Assembly (NCBI GenBank): GCA_965200795.1
Contig: CBDAVB010000027.1
Coordinates: 1-64,000, forward strand
Source: Parashewanella sp965200795
Lineage (GTDB): Bacteria; Pseudomonadota; Gammaproteobacteria; Enterobacterales; Shewanellaceae
Length of the DNA stretch: 64,000 bases
Direction: 5' to 3'
Part shown: positions 53,965-62,802 of the stretch, in pieces
How positions within the stretch are numbered: the stretch's first letter is position 1
Layout: each line of letters begins with the position of its first letter
Made by a program: the position numbers and the translations under genes
The notes under the pieces: generated by a model
Told to the model about the DNA's origin: nothing
Database searches by the model: none
The model's input: only the letters and a program-made list of their open reading frames with translations

Positions 53965-54302
53965 ATGTGTGATTTTTGTGACTCGTTTTTTGCCGGTTGT
54001 TCCTCCCGGCTCCCGTTTGACTTTATATTGCTTGTTATTAAAGATTCAACGGATACACAAACACAAAATTTTTATAAGCTTGAATGATGAGGATAAGCGT
54101 CGTTCACAATTGCGGGGAGAGCGTGAACAAGGCGTTATGACCGCTCTATAAATCGCGGGAGCAGAAGCTCAGCAAAACGGATGTCCGGATTTTCCGGTTT
54201 ATTCTGACCTGTTATCAGAAAAAAACGGCGGCGGATCCGTCAGAAGATGAGATTATCATTTTTTTTGATGATTTTGATACGGGTACTTATGAACTTGTTT
54301 AA
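53965..54302 (+). pseudogene. Degenerate divergent gene of cassette 3
   Basis: ATG 53965 opens MCDFCDSFFAGCSSRLPFDF, homologous to the small ORFs of cassettes 1 and 2, then ILLVIKDSTDTQTQNFYKLE and a stop at 54085-54087. Another open stretch ends at 54302 with SKTDVRIFRFILTCYQKKTA and EDEIIIFFDDFDTGTYELV, a protein-like acidic tail in a different frame. Together they look like the ruins of one longer gene. Its function is unknown. Confidence 0.4.
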
Positions 54303-54526
54303 GGCATTCAATAGACTGAATAATTAACGCTTGATGATCGCTGTTGTTTTTTAAATCCGCCGCCTATAAAACGTAACCCGGGAACAGTTCAATATCTTCG
54401 CTTTTGTAATACTTTCAGGTCTGGCAGCTTTAAATAACTGTGTTAGAATGCTGAATCAATTTTTCGGGCTCGACAGTGACACGCAAGCAAGTGTCGTCAG
54501 CAAAATATCAGGAGAGCGAGCGGTTT

Positions 54527-57205
54527 ATGACTGATCTGGCATCATCTATTTCGCCAATTAATATTGAAGATGAATTAAAAACTTCATATCTGGATTATGC
54601 GATGAGCGTAATTGTCGGCAGGGCACTGCCTGATGTACGTGACGGCTTAAAGCCCGTGCATCGTCGTGTTCTGTTTGCGATGAACGAACTTAAAAATGAC
54701 TTTAACAAGCCTTATAAAAAGTCAGCGCGTGTAGTCGGTGATGTTATCGGTAAATATCACCCGCACGGTGATTCAGCGGTTTATGACACAATCGTTCGTT
54801 TAGCGCAGCCTTTCTCAATGCGTTACACCTTAGTTGACGGTCAGGGTAACTTCGGTTCCGTTGATGGTGACGCCGCGGCGGCGATGCGTTATACCGAAAT
54901 CCGCATGGAGAAGTTATCTCACTCTTTACTTGCCGATTTAGACAAAGATACCGTTGATTACGTGCCAAACTACGATGGTACGGAGCAAATTCCCGCCGTG
55001 TTACCTACCCGTGTTCCTAACCTGCTGATTAACGGTTCGTCCGGTATCGCGGTTGGTATGGCGACCAACATTCCTCCTCACAACTTGAATGAGGTTGTTC
55101 AGGGCTGTTTAGCGGTTATTGAAAATCCTGAAATTACCATTGATGAATTAATGGAATATGTTCCGGGGCCGGATTTCCCGACCGCCGCTATCATCAACGG
55201 CCGTAAAGGCATTATTGACGCTTACAAAACGGGTCGCGGCCGAGCGGTTATGCGCGCCCGTGCGACAGTTGAAACTGAAGATAACGGTAAAGAAACCATT
55301 ATCGTTACTGAAATTCCGTATCAGGTTAACAAAGCTAAGCTTATCGAGAAAATCGCTGAGCTGGTGAAAGATAAGCGTATTGAAGGGATCAGCGGCTTAC
55401 GGGATGAGTCTGATAAAGACGGTATGCGCATCGTTATTGAAATTAAACGTGGTGAAGTCGGCGAGGTTGTTCTGAATAACCTTTACGCTCAGACACAAAT
55501 GCAAAACTCTTTCGGTATTAACATGGTTGCCCTCGCGAACGGTCAACCTAAGTTATTTAACCTTAAAGAGATGATTGAAGCGTTTGTGCTTCATCGTCGT
55601 GAAGTGGTAACCCGTCGTACTGTATTTGAGTTACGTAAAGCCCGTGACCGTGCTCATATCCTTGAAGCGCTCGCGGTTGCGCTGGCGAATATCGACCCGG
55701 TCATTGAACTTATTAAGAGCTCCCCGACACCCGCTGAGGCGAAAGAAAAATTAGTCGCTCGGGGCTGGGCGTTAGGTAACGTACAAGGTATGCTCGAAAA
55801 AGCCGGTGATGACGCCGCCCGTCCTGAGTGGTTAGAACCTGAGTACGGTATTCGCGACGGTCTTTACTACTTAACCGAACAGCAAGCGCAGGCGATTCTT
55901 GAACTTCGTTTACACCGTTTAACGGGTCTTGAGCATGACAAGATCATCGGTGAATACGAAGATCTGCTGGAGTTGATTGCCGGGCTATTGCACATTCTTC
56001 GCAGTCCGGAGCGTTTAATGGAAGTTATTAAAGAAGAGCTTGAGCAAGTGATTGCCGAGTTCGGTGATGAGCGGCGCACTGAAATAAACCGGAATGAAGT
56101 TGATATGAGCCTTGAGGATCTCATCAACGAGGAAGACGTGGTGGTTACGCTTTCTCATATGGGTTATGCCAAGTACCAGCCTTTAACGGACTATCAGGCG
56201 CAGCGCCGGGGCGGTAAAGGTAAAGCCGCGACAAAAGTCAAAGATGAGGATTTCGTTGAGAAACTCCTGGTTGCCAATACCCACGACACCATCTTGTGTT
56301 TCTCTGACTCCGGCAAGATGTACTGGCTGAAAGTTTACCAGTTACCGCTGGCGAGCCGTACCGCCAGAGGCCGGCCGATCATTAACTTACTGCCGCTGCA
56401 GGATGGTGAGCGCATTACCGCCATTCTGCCGGTTCGTGAATACTCAGAAGATAAGTACATCGTGATGGCGACAGCCAACGGTACGATTAAGAAGACAGCG
56501 CTTACCGCATACAGCAACCCGCGGGCGAACGGCATTATTGCTGTGAACCTTCGTGACGATGACCAGCTCATCGGGGTCGATATCACAGAGGGTGATGATG
56601 AAATTATGCTATTCTCAAATGAAGGTAAAGTTGTCCGTTTCGGTGAGAAAATTCGTGATTCGCAAACGGGTGAAGTGAAACGTGATCCTGAAACCGGTGA
56701 GGAAGTGCTTTCATTACGTCCGATGGGACGCACCGCGACCGGTGTTCGCGGTATCAGACTTGAAGCCGGTCAAAAGGTTGTTTCCCTGATTGTTCCCCGC
56801 GGTGACGGTGACATTCTGACGGTGACTGAAAACGGTTATGGTAAGCGTACGGTTTTAAGCGAGTATCCGGCTAAGAGCCGCGCGACTAAAGGTGTTGTGT
56901 CGATCAAAGTAAGCGACCGTAACGGTGAGGTTGTCGGCGCGGTTCAGGTAACTGACAATGATGAAATTATGCTGATCAGTGATAAAGGCACTCTGGTACG
57001 TACTCCCGCTGATGGTGTTTCGACCGTCAGTCGTAACACTCAGGGCGTGACTATTATTCGCACCGCGGAAGGTGAGAGTGTAGTCGGCCTGCAGCGAATT
57101 GATGAGATTCAGACGGATGAAGACGAGCCTGAGGCTGAAACAGCCAAAGGTAATGATAGTGACTCTTCTGATGAAAATACCGCGGAATCTCCGGTAGAAG
57201 AATAA
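54527..57205 (+). CDS. gyrA: DNA gyrase subunit A
   Basis: DNA-breaking and rejoining subunit of gyrase. The start MTDLASSISPINIEDELKTS (ATG 54527, with AGGAG a little upstream) aligns with E. coli; the frame is open to 54476. 892 residues. The catalytic Tyr is in AAAMRYTEIR (Y122 by alignment). The quinolone-determining segment HPHGDSAVYDTI keeps Ser83 and Asp87, the wild-type, susceptible residues. The C-terminal pinwheel domain begins with the GyrA-box QRRGGKG, needed for DNA wrapping. It ends in an acidic tail. serC follows on the same strand after a terminator. Confidence 0.97.
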   Translation: MTDLASSISPINIEDELKTSYLDYAMSVIVGRALPDVRDGLKPVHRRVLFAMNELKNDFNKPYKKSARVVGDVIGKYHPHGDSAVYDTIVRLAQPFSMRYTLVDGQGNFGSVDGDAAAAMRYTEIRMEKLSHSLLADLDKDTVDYVPNYDGTEQIPAVLPTRVPNLLINGSSGIAVGMATNIPPHNLNEVVQGCLAVIENPEITIDELMEYVPGPDFPTAAIINGRKGIIDAYKTGRGRAVMRARATVETEDNGKETIIVTEIPYQVNKAKLIEKIAELVKDKRIEGISGLRDESDKDGMRIVIEIKRGEVGEVVLNNLYAQTQMQNSFGINMVALANGQPKLFNLKEMIEAFVLHRREVVTRRTVFELRKARDRAHILEALAVALANIDPVIELIKSSPTPAEAKEKLVARGWALGNVQGMLEKAGDDAARPEWLEPEYGIRDGLYYLTEQQAQAILELRLHRLTGLEHDKIIGEYEDLLELIAGLLHILRSPERLMEVIKEELEQVIAEFGDERRTEINRNEVDMSLEDLINEEDVVVTLSHMGYAKYQPLTDYQAQRRGGKGKAATKVKDEDFVEKLLVANTHDTILCFSDSGKMYWLKVYQLPLASRTARGRPIINLLPLQDGERITAILPVREYSEDKYIVMATANGTIKKTALTAYSNPRANGIIAVNLRDDDQLIGVDITEGDDEIMLFSNEGKVVRFGEKIRDSQTGEVKRDPETGEEVLSLRPMGRTATGVRGIRLEAGQKVVSLIVPRGDGDILTVTENGYGKRTVLSEYPAKSRATKGVVSIKVSDRNGEVVGAVQVTDNDEIMLISDKGTLVRTPADGVSTVSRNTQGVTIIRTAEGESVVGLQRIDEIQTDEDEPEAETAKGNDSDSSDENTAESPVEE

Positions 57206-57220
57206 ATAATATTAAATCGA

Positions 57221-57248
57221 AGGGCGCCTGCATTGGCGCTCTTTTTTT
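57221..57248 (+). terminator. Terminator after gyrA
   Basis: GGCGCC-TGCATT-GGCGCT followed by CTTTTTTT, 16 bp after the stop. A classical intrinsic terminator. Confidence 0.9.
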
Positions 57249-57276
57249 ATCTGAATGTAAATATTGAGGTAAAGGA

Positions 57277-58359
57277 ATGACGAAAATCTATAATTTTTGT
57301 GCCGGCCCCGCGATGATCCCGGCACCCGTGTTAAAAAAAGCCCGGGCTGAACTGCTGGACTGGAACGGACTCGGTACATCTGTCATGGAAATCAGTCACA
57401 GAGGCGGGCCTTTCAAAGCTATGGCTGAGCAATCCGAAGCCGATCTTCGTGAGTTGATGAAAATACCCGATAATTATCATGTCTTATTTATGCATGGCGG
57501 CGGCCGGGCTCAATTCGCCGCTGTTGTGAATAATTTCATGGGCAATAAGGGCAGGGCGTTATATTTACGCTCCGGACAATGGTCAAAAATCGCTGCTGAA
57601 GAAGCCGTCAGGCTCACCTGTGAATCTCAGATTGATATTCTGGATATCGCTCAAAAAGAAGAGGCTACAGGCCATATAAAGATTGAGATACCGGAATTTA
57701 ACAGTGATACCCGAGAATATCGTTATGTGCATTATTGCCCTAATGAGACTGTGGACGGTATCGAAATTTTTGAGACAATAGACTCGCCGTGGCCGGTCAT
57801 CGCGGATATGTCATCCAATATTTTATCACGTGAAATTGACGTTTCTAAATTTTCGTTAATCTACGCGGGGGCGCAGAAAAATATCGGCCCGTCAGGTTTG
57901 TCCATCGCTATTGTGCGCGATGATTTGCTGAGTCTGCCGTCTCTGGCGCAGGCGACAATTTACGACTATCGCGCCCAGGTTAAAGAAGCGTCTATGTATA
58001 ATACGCCGCCGACTTTCGCGTGGTATTTAGCGGCTGAGGTTTTCAAATGGTTAAAGGCGCGCGGAGGCGTAGAAGCGATTGAAAAGCACAACCATCACAA
58101 AGCCGCGCTGCTTTATCGGGCGATTGATGAAACCCGCGGTTTTTACAATGATATCACTGCCGCCAATCGCTCACTGATGAATGTCACCTTTAAGCTTGAT
58201 GATGAAAACCGTAATAATGAATTCCTTGAAAAAGCGGAGCAAAACGGGTTATTAGCTTTGAAAGGCCACCGGTTCGCGGGCGGCATGAGAGCCAGTATCT
58301 ACAACGCTATGCCAAAAGAAGGTGTTGAAGCCTTGGCTTCATACATCCGGAGTTTTTAG
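57277..58359 (+). CDS. serC: Phosphoserine aminotransferase
   Basis: PLP enzyme converting 3-phosphohydroxypyruvate to phosphoserine, and the related step of pyridoxal-phosphate synthesis. 360 residues. It starts MTKIYNFCAGPAMIPAPVLK with AAAGGA before the ATG. Seen: GTSVMEISHRGGPF, MHGGGRAQFAAV for phosphate binding, the lysine of YAGAQKNIGPSGLSIAIV that holds PLP, and the C-terminal GHRFAGGMRASIYNAMP. gyrA-serC adjacency is typical of Shewanella-like genomes; aroA, the usual next gene, is absent here. Confidence 0.96.
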   Translation: MTKIYNFCAGPAMIPAPVLKKARAELLDWNGLGTSVMEISHRGGPFKAMAEQSEADLRELMKIPDNYHVLFMHGGGRAQFAAVVNNFMGNKGRALYLRSGQWSKIAAEEAVRLTCESQIDILDIAQKEEATGHIKIEIPEFNSDTREYRYVHYCPNETVDGIEIFETIDSPWPVIADMSSNILSREIDVSKFSLIYAGAQKNIGPSGLSIAIVRDDLLSLPSLAQATIYDYRAQVKEASMYNTPPTFAWYLAAEVFKWLKARGGVEAIEKHNHHKAALLYRAIDETRGFYNDITAANRSLMNVTFKLDDENRNNEFLEKAEQNGLLALKGHRFAGGMRASIYNAMPKEGVEALASYIRSF

Positions 58360-58397
58360 CTATTCAATCTCTGAGGGGCAATTCCCCGCGGCCTGCC

Positions 58398-58426
58398 GCC
58401 GGGATTATTTAAAAATCCGGCATTTT
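58398..58426 (+). terminator. Terminator after serC
   Basis: GCCGGGATT (58398-58406) pairs with AATCCGGC (58414-58421), followed by ATTTTG, 40 bp after the stop. Confidence 0.75.
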
Positions 58427-59077
58427 GAATGTTCAGCTAAGCCGAGAATATTAAGAAAAATTAATTTTTCGTTAAGTCAAGGTTAAGCTGTGTGAAAGCA
58501 CAATTAAGCTCAAATTTATGAATAGCCTGAATTAACAAGTTAAGGTTATTGTTATTAACCTCCTGATCCGCGTTATGTGTCAGAGTGTTAATAGCTTATC
58601 AGGCCGTGAGTAACCGTCCTGGTATAACTTCTGTTACCGCTTGATATTGTAAACAGTCAAAAATGAAATCATATATTTTGACACCTTATCAGGCGGGTAC
58701 TTAAAGCACGAGAAGTTCCGTTATTCTCAACTCAATGAGTGATAACGGACTCATCGCGTGACAATAAGAGCAACCCTTCGGGCTGTATTTAATATTTAGC
58801 GTCGCCCTTAATTAACCTCAGGGCTTACAAACAAAAGCTAAGTAGCAGATTATAAGTTTTTTTGATACTCCAGCGAAGGCCGGACAAAAGTCCGTCAGGG
58901 CATTGAACGCCGGTTTTTTGCGGCGGGCGAAGCGAATATTCGGAGTCTTTACGCTTGCGTTACAAACGTCGCCGGATGACCGACATATAAAGTTGTCGTT
59001 ATTCCGTTTACGGCCTGCGCTGGTATGAAAAATCAACAAGAATTTCTGGTCGGCTGCTGTTAAAAATTGGAGATATC
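58427..59077. other. Long intergenic region after serC
   Basis: 650 bp without a convincing gene. It contains several short inverted repeats, for example ATGAGT...ACTCAT near 58735-58755 and CCGGACAAAAGTCCG near 58880-58894. It ends with AAATTGGAGATATC, the ribosome-binding site of the next gene. The usual downstream neighbour of serC is missing, so a gene may have been lost here. Confidence 0.45.
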
Positions 59078-59887
59078 ATGTCCGGATTAACACCCTCTTC
59101 ATCGACTTCCGCGAATAATTTTACTGATGACCTGGCACAGACTAATGTTCCAGACCCTCAAAGTCCACCGCAACTCATCAGCGGCGGGACATGCTTTAAC
59201 GTTTCATTTGTTCCTGCTAAACCTTTGAGTTCTTTTGAAGCTCCTGCAAAAGAACAAACAACACCAGCAAGACCAACACCGAAACCAAGAGGGCTAAAAT
59301 CAGCAGCGACGACACAAGCTGTAGATACACAAGCGGCACCACTGACTGATACAAAAGAACAATCAGTTAGTAGGCCGCCACAAGTGAGACCGCGAACAAG
59401 AATACCAAAAACAGCAACGTCAGAACCGTCCGTATCTTCAGGCACATCAGGAATAAATCAACAAATCTCAGTTTTTATCAATGTGTTAGAGCAAGCAGAT
59501 ACACGTGAGTTGTATGATTTCTTATCCCATTCGTCAGTAATAACCACGTTAGGCGACTATTATACATGCGTAAAAGTTGAACAAATACAGTTTTGTCAAA
59601 CAGACCTAATAGACCTTTTCAGACAAGCGGTAGAAAAATTAAACGAAAAGCAAAAACGAAACTTTTTGTATTTTTGTGAAAATCAAGTCAATGAAAGTAC
59701 AGAATTATCATTATTTTGTAATCATATATTAAATAAACCTAAACAATTAACAACAGCCGGTGATGACTCCGGGTGCGGCCGTGAGGCATTAAAACCAGAG
59801 AAGAAACCAGTTGCCTCAGCGTCCGCGGCTTCATATCGGCAACGGCCTTTGTTAACTGCGGCGGAAATATCTAAAACGATTCGATGA
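59078..59887 (+). CDS. Proline/threonine-rich unknown protein, N-terminal part of a split gene
   Basis: 269 residues; TTGGAG eight bases before ATG 59078 is a good ribosome-binding site. Residues 1-125 are disordered and rich in Pro, Thr, Ser and Ala (PARPTPKPRGLKSAATTQAV, RPPQVRPRTRIPKTA). From ~128 a helical domain follows (SVFINVLEQADTRELYDFLS, LIDLFRQAVEKLNEKQKRNF). It ends ISKTIR at TGA 59885, right before the next ORF. Reading one base off, the sequence continues TTC GAT GAT TTG GGA (FDDLG) into that ORF. The two are thus probably one gene of ~925 codons with a single-base indel near 59875-59882. The family is unknown; the composition suggests a secreted or host-facing protein. Confidence 0.6.
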   Translation: MSGLTPSSSTSANNFTDDLAQTNVPDPQSPPQLISGGTCFNVSFVPAKPLSSFEAPAKEQTTPARPTPKPRGLKSAATTQAVDTQAAPLTDTKEQSVSRPPQVRPRTRIPKTATSEPSVSSGTSGINQQISVFINVLEQADTRELYDFLSHSSVITTLGDYYTCVKVEQIQFCQTDLIDLFRQAVEKLNEKQKRNFLYFCENQVNESTELSLFCNHILNKPKQLTTAGDDSGCGREALKPEKKPVASASAASYRQRPLLTAAEISKTIR

Positions 59888-59888
59888 T

Positions 59889-61862
59889 TTGGGACTGAAA
59901 GGGAATGAATTACATGTTCAGGCTAAATTAGGTTTAGCCGCACAAGCTATTAAATATCAAAACCTTGAACTAATTGTTAACCAATTGTCTGACACCCTCG
60001 GTCAGGAAAGACCGCTTCCGGGTTTAAGTGCTGAAAAACTTGGTGAACGCTTTGCTGAATATCTTGCGGAATTAGCAATGAGTAATAACGAAGCAAAATT
60101 AACGCAGTATCTCCGATGCTTACATAGTAATAGTTCTGAACAAGGAGTTGTATTTTATCGAAATCTCAGTGAGTTTGCGCATGGACATTACACTCAGTAT
60201 TGTGTAAATGAACCGCAGCAGCAGGTTGTGCAACCTTGCTCTTCGAATGAAGCGCATATCAAAGTACAATACCAAGATGACCGTTCAAATGACGCTCCGC
60301 CAAGCTATGCTCAATCTGAAGCTGAGCATAAGATAAAACAGCAGCAATTTTCGCGACAGCAGCATCCGCAACAGCCATTTCCCTCAAAGCCTATGCCATT
60401 GCCATCATATAGTCAGCGACCAGCAAATGGGAACTATCACGGAGGGGCGATAAACTTCCCGCCGGCGGGTTTTACTCCACAGCCGACTAACCCGACACAT
60501 AATAGAGGGTGGATTCGGCCGACTTTTTTTCCTATTGGCGCCGCGTCAAGACCTTTTATTCCGGACGTTAGGCCGGGCTTCAGGCCGGTCTTTAGTGGGC
60601 CGCGACCAGTATCGCAGCCGGTGCTAACAAAGCCGTCACATACTGTACCGGTGGTCAGTCACCGGGTATCAGATGAAAGCCTGATCTGGTTTGAATTAAA
60701 AGGTGAAATTTTAAAGTATAAAGGGCTTACATATAGAAGCCTTTGCAAAATGGATAAAGATCTCTCTAAAGAGATGAAGAGCATCTACTCTGGTGCGCAT
60801 AGCGAAATCTCAGGCGAAAATTGCAGTATAGCGGAGATGGTGCATAAGCTTGTGACAAAACATCTTCATTCAGGTAATGTCAATTATTACTATGTCTTGC
60901 TTAAGTATTTTAATGAGAATATCGCAGAAGATAATTGCGCTAAAATCATGTTAGTGATGAAAGATTATACTAGCGTTCAATTAGAAGATGTAAGCATCAG
61001 AACCAGCTATGTGATGCGAAAGCTGTCTGATGATTTTAAGGATACTGACTTAAGTGAATTGCGTTCATCCGTTGAAAATTTAGAAGATAGTATTAGTCAG
61101 TTTGTAACCGAAAAACGAGACCTGTTAACGGATCCGCTCATCACGAGTTTTAAACAACATAACATAAACAGTAAGTATATTTTAGATGTTACCTTTAATG
61201 AGCTGGATGCGCGTTCCAGCCGCTTTAATGCAAGTTCTGTTGCCACAGCATTAATGGGATATGATTGTTTCAATCAGATTCCTGAGGATGTGCAAAGAGA
61301 GCCGAATTACAAAAAACCCGCTCTTTTATTCTGGCTTGTGCTCATGACTCATTTTCCGCGAGAGCCGCTGACCAAAAGCTTCTGCGAGAACATGGAAAAA
61401 CTGTTAGCGAAACCAAAGCCTGCACAACCGGTCAGCCCGGCTGCGGCTCAGGTTAACGTTTCAGCTCCGGCCGCGGTTAAAAAAGTTGGTGCCGACGAAA
61501 ACCGGGAACAAACAGTTAAAGATGCTATTGTTAACGCATTAGCAAATCACAATTATAGTCTTACTGTCTCCCTTCCATTTGATGATATAGCACCTAAATT
61601 AATTTCTGAACGTGCTATAACAATTCGAGAAAAGATTGATATTCGTCAGACTCATTCAACTGATTCAAAATTAAATGCGGATTACATTAGTAGGGTTACG
61701 GTTGCGGCGGAGGCTGGTGATTTTAAACCCTTTTTCAGGTTGTTATTGGTAATGCAAGGCTCTCTTAAGTGTGACTTTTTAGTTGAACGTATTGAAAATG
61801 AACTTAAAGAAAGAGGTATAAACGTAGAAGAGGAAATTGAAAGGCACAGACACAAAAGCTAA
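59889..61862 (+). CDS. Unknown protein with proline-rich linker and PPxY motif, C-terminal part of a split gene
   Basis: 657 codons. The only available start is TTG 59889, with no ribosome-binding site, which supports a split from the preceding ORF. Residues 1-110 are helical (LELIVNQLSDTLGQERPLPG, FAEYLAELAMSNNEAKLTQY) and resemble the helical part of the first ORF in layout. Residues ~120-260 are Pro/Gln/His-rich with DAPPSYAQSE, a PPxY motif that in eukaryotic or viral proteins binds WW domains. Then come ~270 residues of helical sequence (YRSLCKMDKDLSKEMKSIYS, AEMVHKLVTKHLHSGNVNYY), a Pro/Ala linker (AQPVSPAAAQVNVSAPAAV) and a C-terminal helical domain. There is no signal peptide. A host-directed role is inference. 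Confidence 0.6.
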   Translation: MGLKGNELHVQAKLGLAAQAIKYQNLELIVNQLSDTLGQERPLPGLSAEKLGERFAEYLAELAMSNNEAKLTQYLRCLHSNSSEQGVVFYRNLSEFAHGHYTQYCVNEPQQQVVQPCSSNEAHIKVQYQDDRSNDAPPSYAQSEAEHKIKQQQFSRQQHPQQPFPSKPMPLPSYSQRPANGNYHGGAINFPPAGFTPQPTNPTHNRGWIRPTFFPIGAASRPFIPDVRPGFRPVFSGPRPVSQPVLTKPSHTVPVVSHRVSDESLIWFELKGEILKYKGLTYRSLCKMDKDLSKEMKSIYSGAHSEISGENCSIAEMVHKLVTKHLHSGNVNYYYVLLKYFNENIAEDNCAKIMLVMKDYTSVQLEDVSIRTSYVMRKLSDDFKDTDLSELRSSVENLEDSISQFVTEKRDLLTDPLITSFKQHNINSKYILDVTFNELDARSSRFNASSVATALMGYDCFNQIPEDVQREPNYKKPALLFWLVLMTHFPREPLTKSFCENMEKLLAKPKPAQPVSPAAAQVNVSAPAAVKKVGADENREQTVKDAIVNALANHNYSLTVSLPFDDIAPKLISERAITIREKIDIRQTHSTDSKLNADYISRVTVAAEAGDFKPFFRLLLVMQGSLKCDFLVERIENELKERGINVEEEIERHRHKS

Positions 61863-61892
61863 CGGGCAAATAGTTAGTTCGCTGAAAATTCT

Positions 61893-61976
61893 TTTTGATT
61901 TTGTCATACCCGAGGCGGGTATCGGTGACTTTTATTAATAAAATCAAAAGTTCCGGACTCCGGCTTTCGCCGGAGT
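61893..61976. terminator. Hairpin cluster between convergent genes
   Basis: Three inverted pairs: TTTTGATTTT (61893) with AAAATCAAAA (61940-61949), ATACCCG (61906) with CGGGTAT (61922) inside it, and ACTCCGGC (61957) with GCCGGAGT (61976). The last is followed by GACG, and GCCGGAGTGACGG recurs near 62783. These are likely bidirectional terminators built from a dispersed repeat. Confidence 0.65.
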
Positions 61977-62019
61977 GACGATAAAACGGATAATCAGCGG
62001 CTTATCCGCAACGTCCGGC

Positions 62020-62706
62020 TTAAATTTTCCGGGCGCGGGTCATTTCTTTTCTGCCCGTCGGTCCCTCTGTCTGATTTAATTCAAACCCTAAGGATTTTAA
62101 ATTCCGCTTGAACTGACCGTTGGCGCAATAAGTCACTAACAGCCCGCCCTGTCTAAGCAGAGCGCGGCATTTTTTTAAAACGTCTATCTTCCAGGCGTCC
62201 GGTTGCTTACCGGGAGCGAAAGCGTCGTAATAAATAATATCGTACGGCTCATTGCTTAACGGCAGATCTTCAATTTTTGAACGCGCTTTGCGCAGTGTGA
62301 AGACAGGATTCAATCGCACGTCCTGATCCCAGGCCGCGGCGTGAATCCGCTCAAAATAATCCGCGGCCGTACTTGCGAATAACTCAGCGTAATTTAAGTC
62401 ATTGACAATTTCCGGCGGAAGCGGAAAAGGCTCCGCCGTGGTGTATTCGATCTCCAGATTCAGCTTTCGGGACGCGATAATCGTTAAAATAGTATTCAGC
62501 CCGGTACCGAAGCCGAATTCCAGAATACGAACCGGTTTTTGACCGGTTCCCTCAGCGGATAAGAGGTGATATTTGAGGCCGTTTTCAATATAAACGTGTT
62601 CTGATTCAGTAACCGCACCGTTGTAAGCATGATAAGACTCATCTATCTCACGATTGTAAACCGTGTGCGAACCGTCTTTAGTGAGTAATACTTCAATTTT
62701 TGCCAT
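62020..62706 (-). CDS. mnmD: tRNA (5-methylaminomethyl-2-thiouridine) methyltransferase, stand-alone MnmD
   Basis: SAM-dependent methylation of nm5s2U34 in tRNA to mnm5s2U. 228 residues: only the methyltransferase half of the bifunctional MnmC found in most gammaproteobacteria. Seen: LTKDGSHTVYNREIDESYHA, the SAM loop ILEFGFGTGLNTILT, YDIIYYDAFAPGKQPDAWKI, and GLLVTYCANGQFKRNLKSLG. ATG 62706 begins MAKIEVLL. The DGSHT...ESYHA start resembles the single-domain proteins I know from Bacteroidetes, so acquisition by transfer is possible. It lies upstream of the convergent hairpins and downstream of the aminotransferase on the same strand. Confidence 0.85.
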   Translation of the reverse strand: MAKIEVLLTKDGSHTVYNREIDESYHAYNGAVTESEHVYIENGLKYHLLSAEGTGQKPVRILEFGFGTGLNTILTIIASRKLNLEIEYTTAEPFPLPPEIVNDLNYAELFASTAADYFERIHAAAWDQDVRLNPVFTLRKARSKIEDLPLSNEPYDIIYYDAFAPGKQPDAWKIDVLKKCRALLRQGGLLVTYCANGQFKRNLKSLGFELNQTEGPTGRKEMTRARKI

Positions 62707-62802
62707 GAACTTAGATAAAATAACGCACAGATAAACGTCAGACCGCGGGCCGGCACTCAGTGCCCTTTGAATGCAAAAGGCGCCGGAGTGACGGCTGAGA
62801 AA

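Larger units (their letters stand above)
47439..54302. repeat. Three tandem copies of an ankyrin-gene cassette (~2.17 kb unit)
   Basis: Cassettes start at 47439, 49605 and 51772, spaced 2,166 and 2,167 bp. Each contains, from left to right, an ankyrin gene (minus), a short ORF (minus), a conserved module and a divergent small ORF (plus). Copies 1 and 2 are almost identical over the whole unit, including non-coding DNA, so they result from a recent tandem duplication. Copy 3 is older, with a longer repeat array and a degenerate plus-strand ORF. A piece of the cassette 3' flank also survives at 45551-45592, left of the IS66-like element. Confidence 0.9.

Noticed and set aside
61957..61976. Possible attachment site or small RNA in the 61.9-kb hairpins
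   Set aside because: It lies between convergent genes and a similar sequence recurs nearby, which fits a terminator-type repeat better. No integrase is present.
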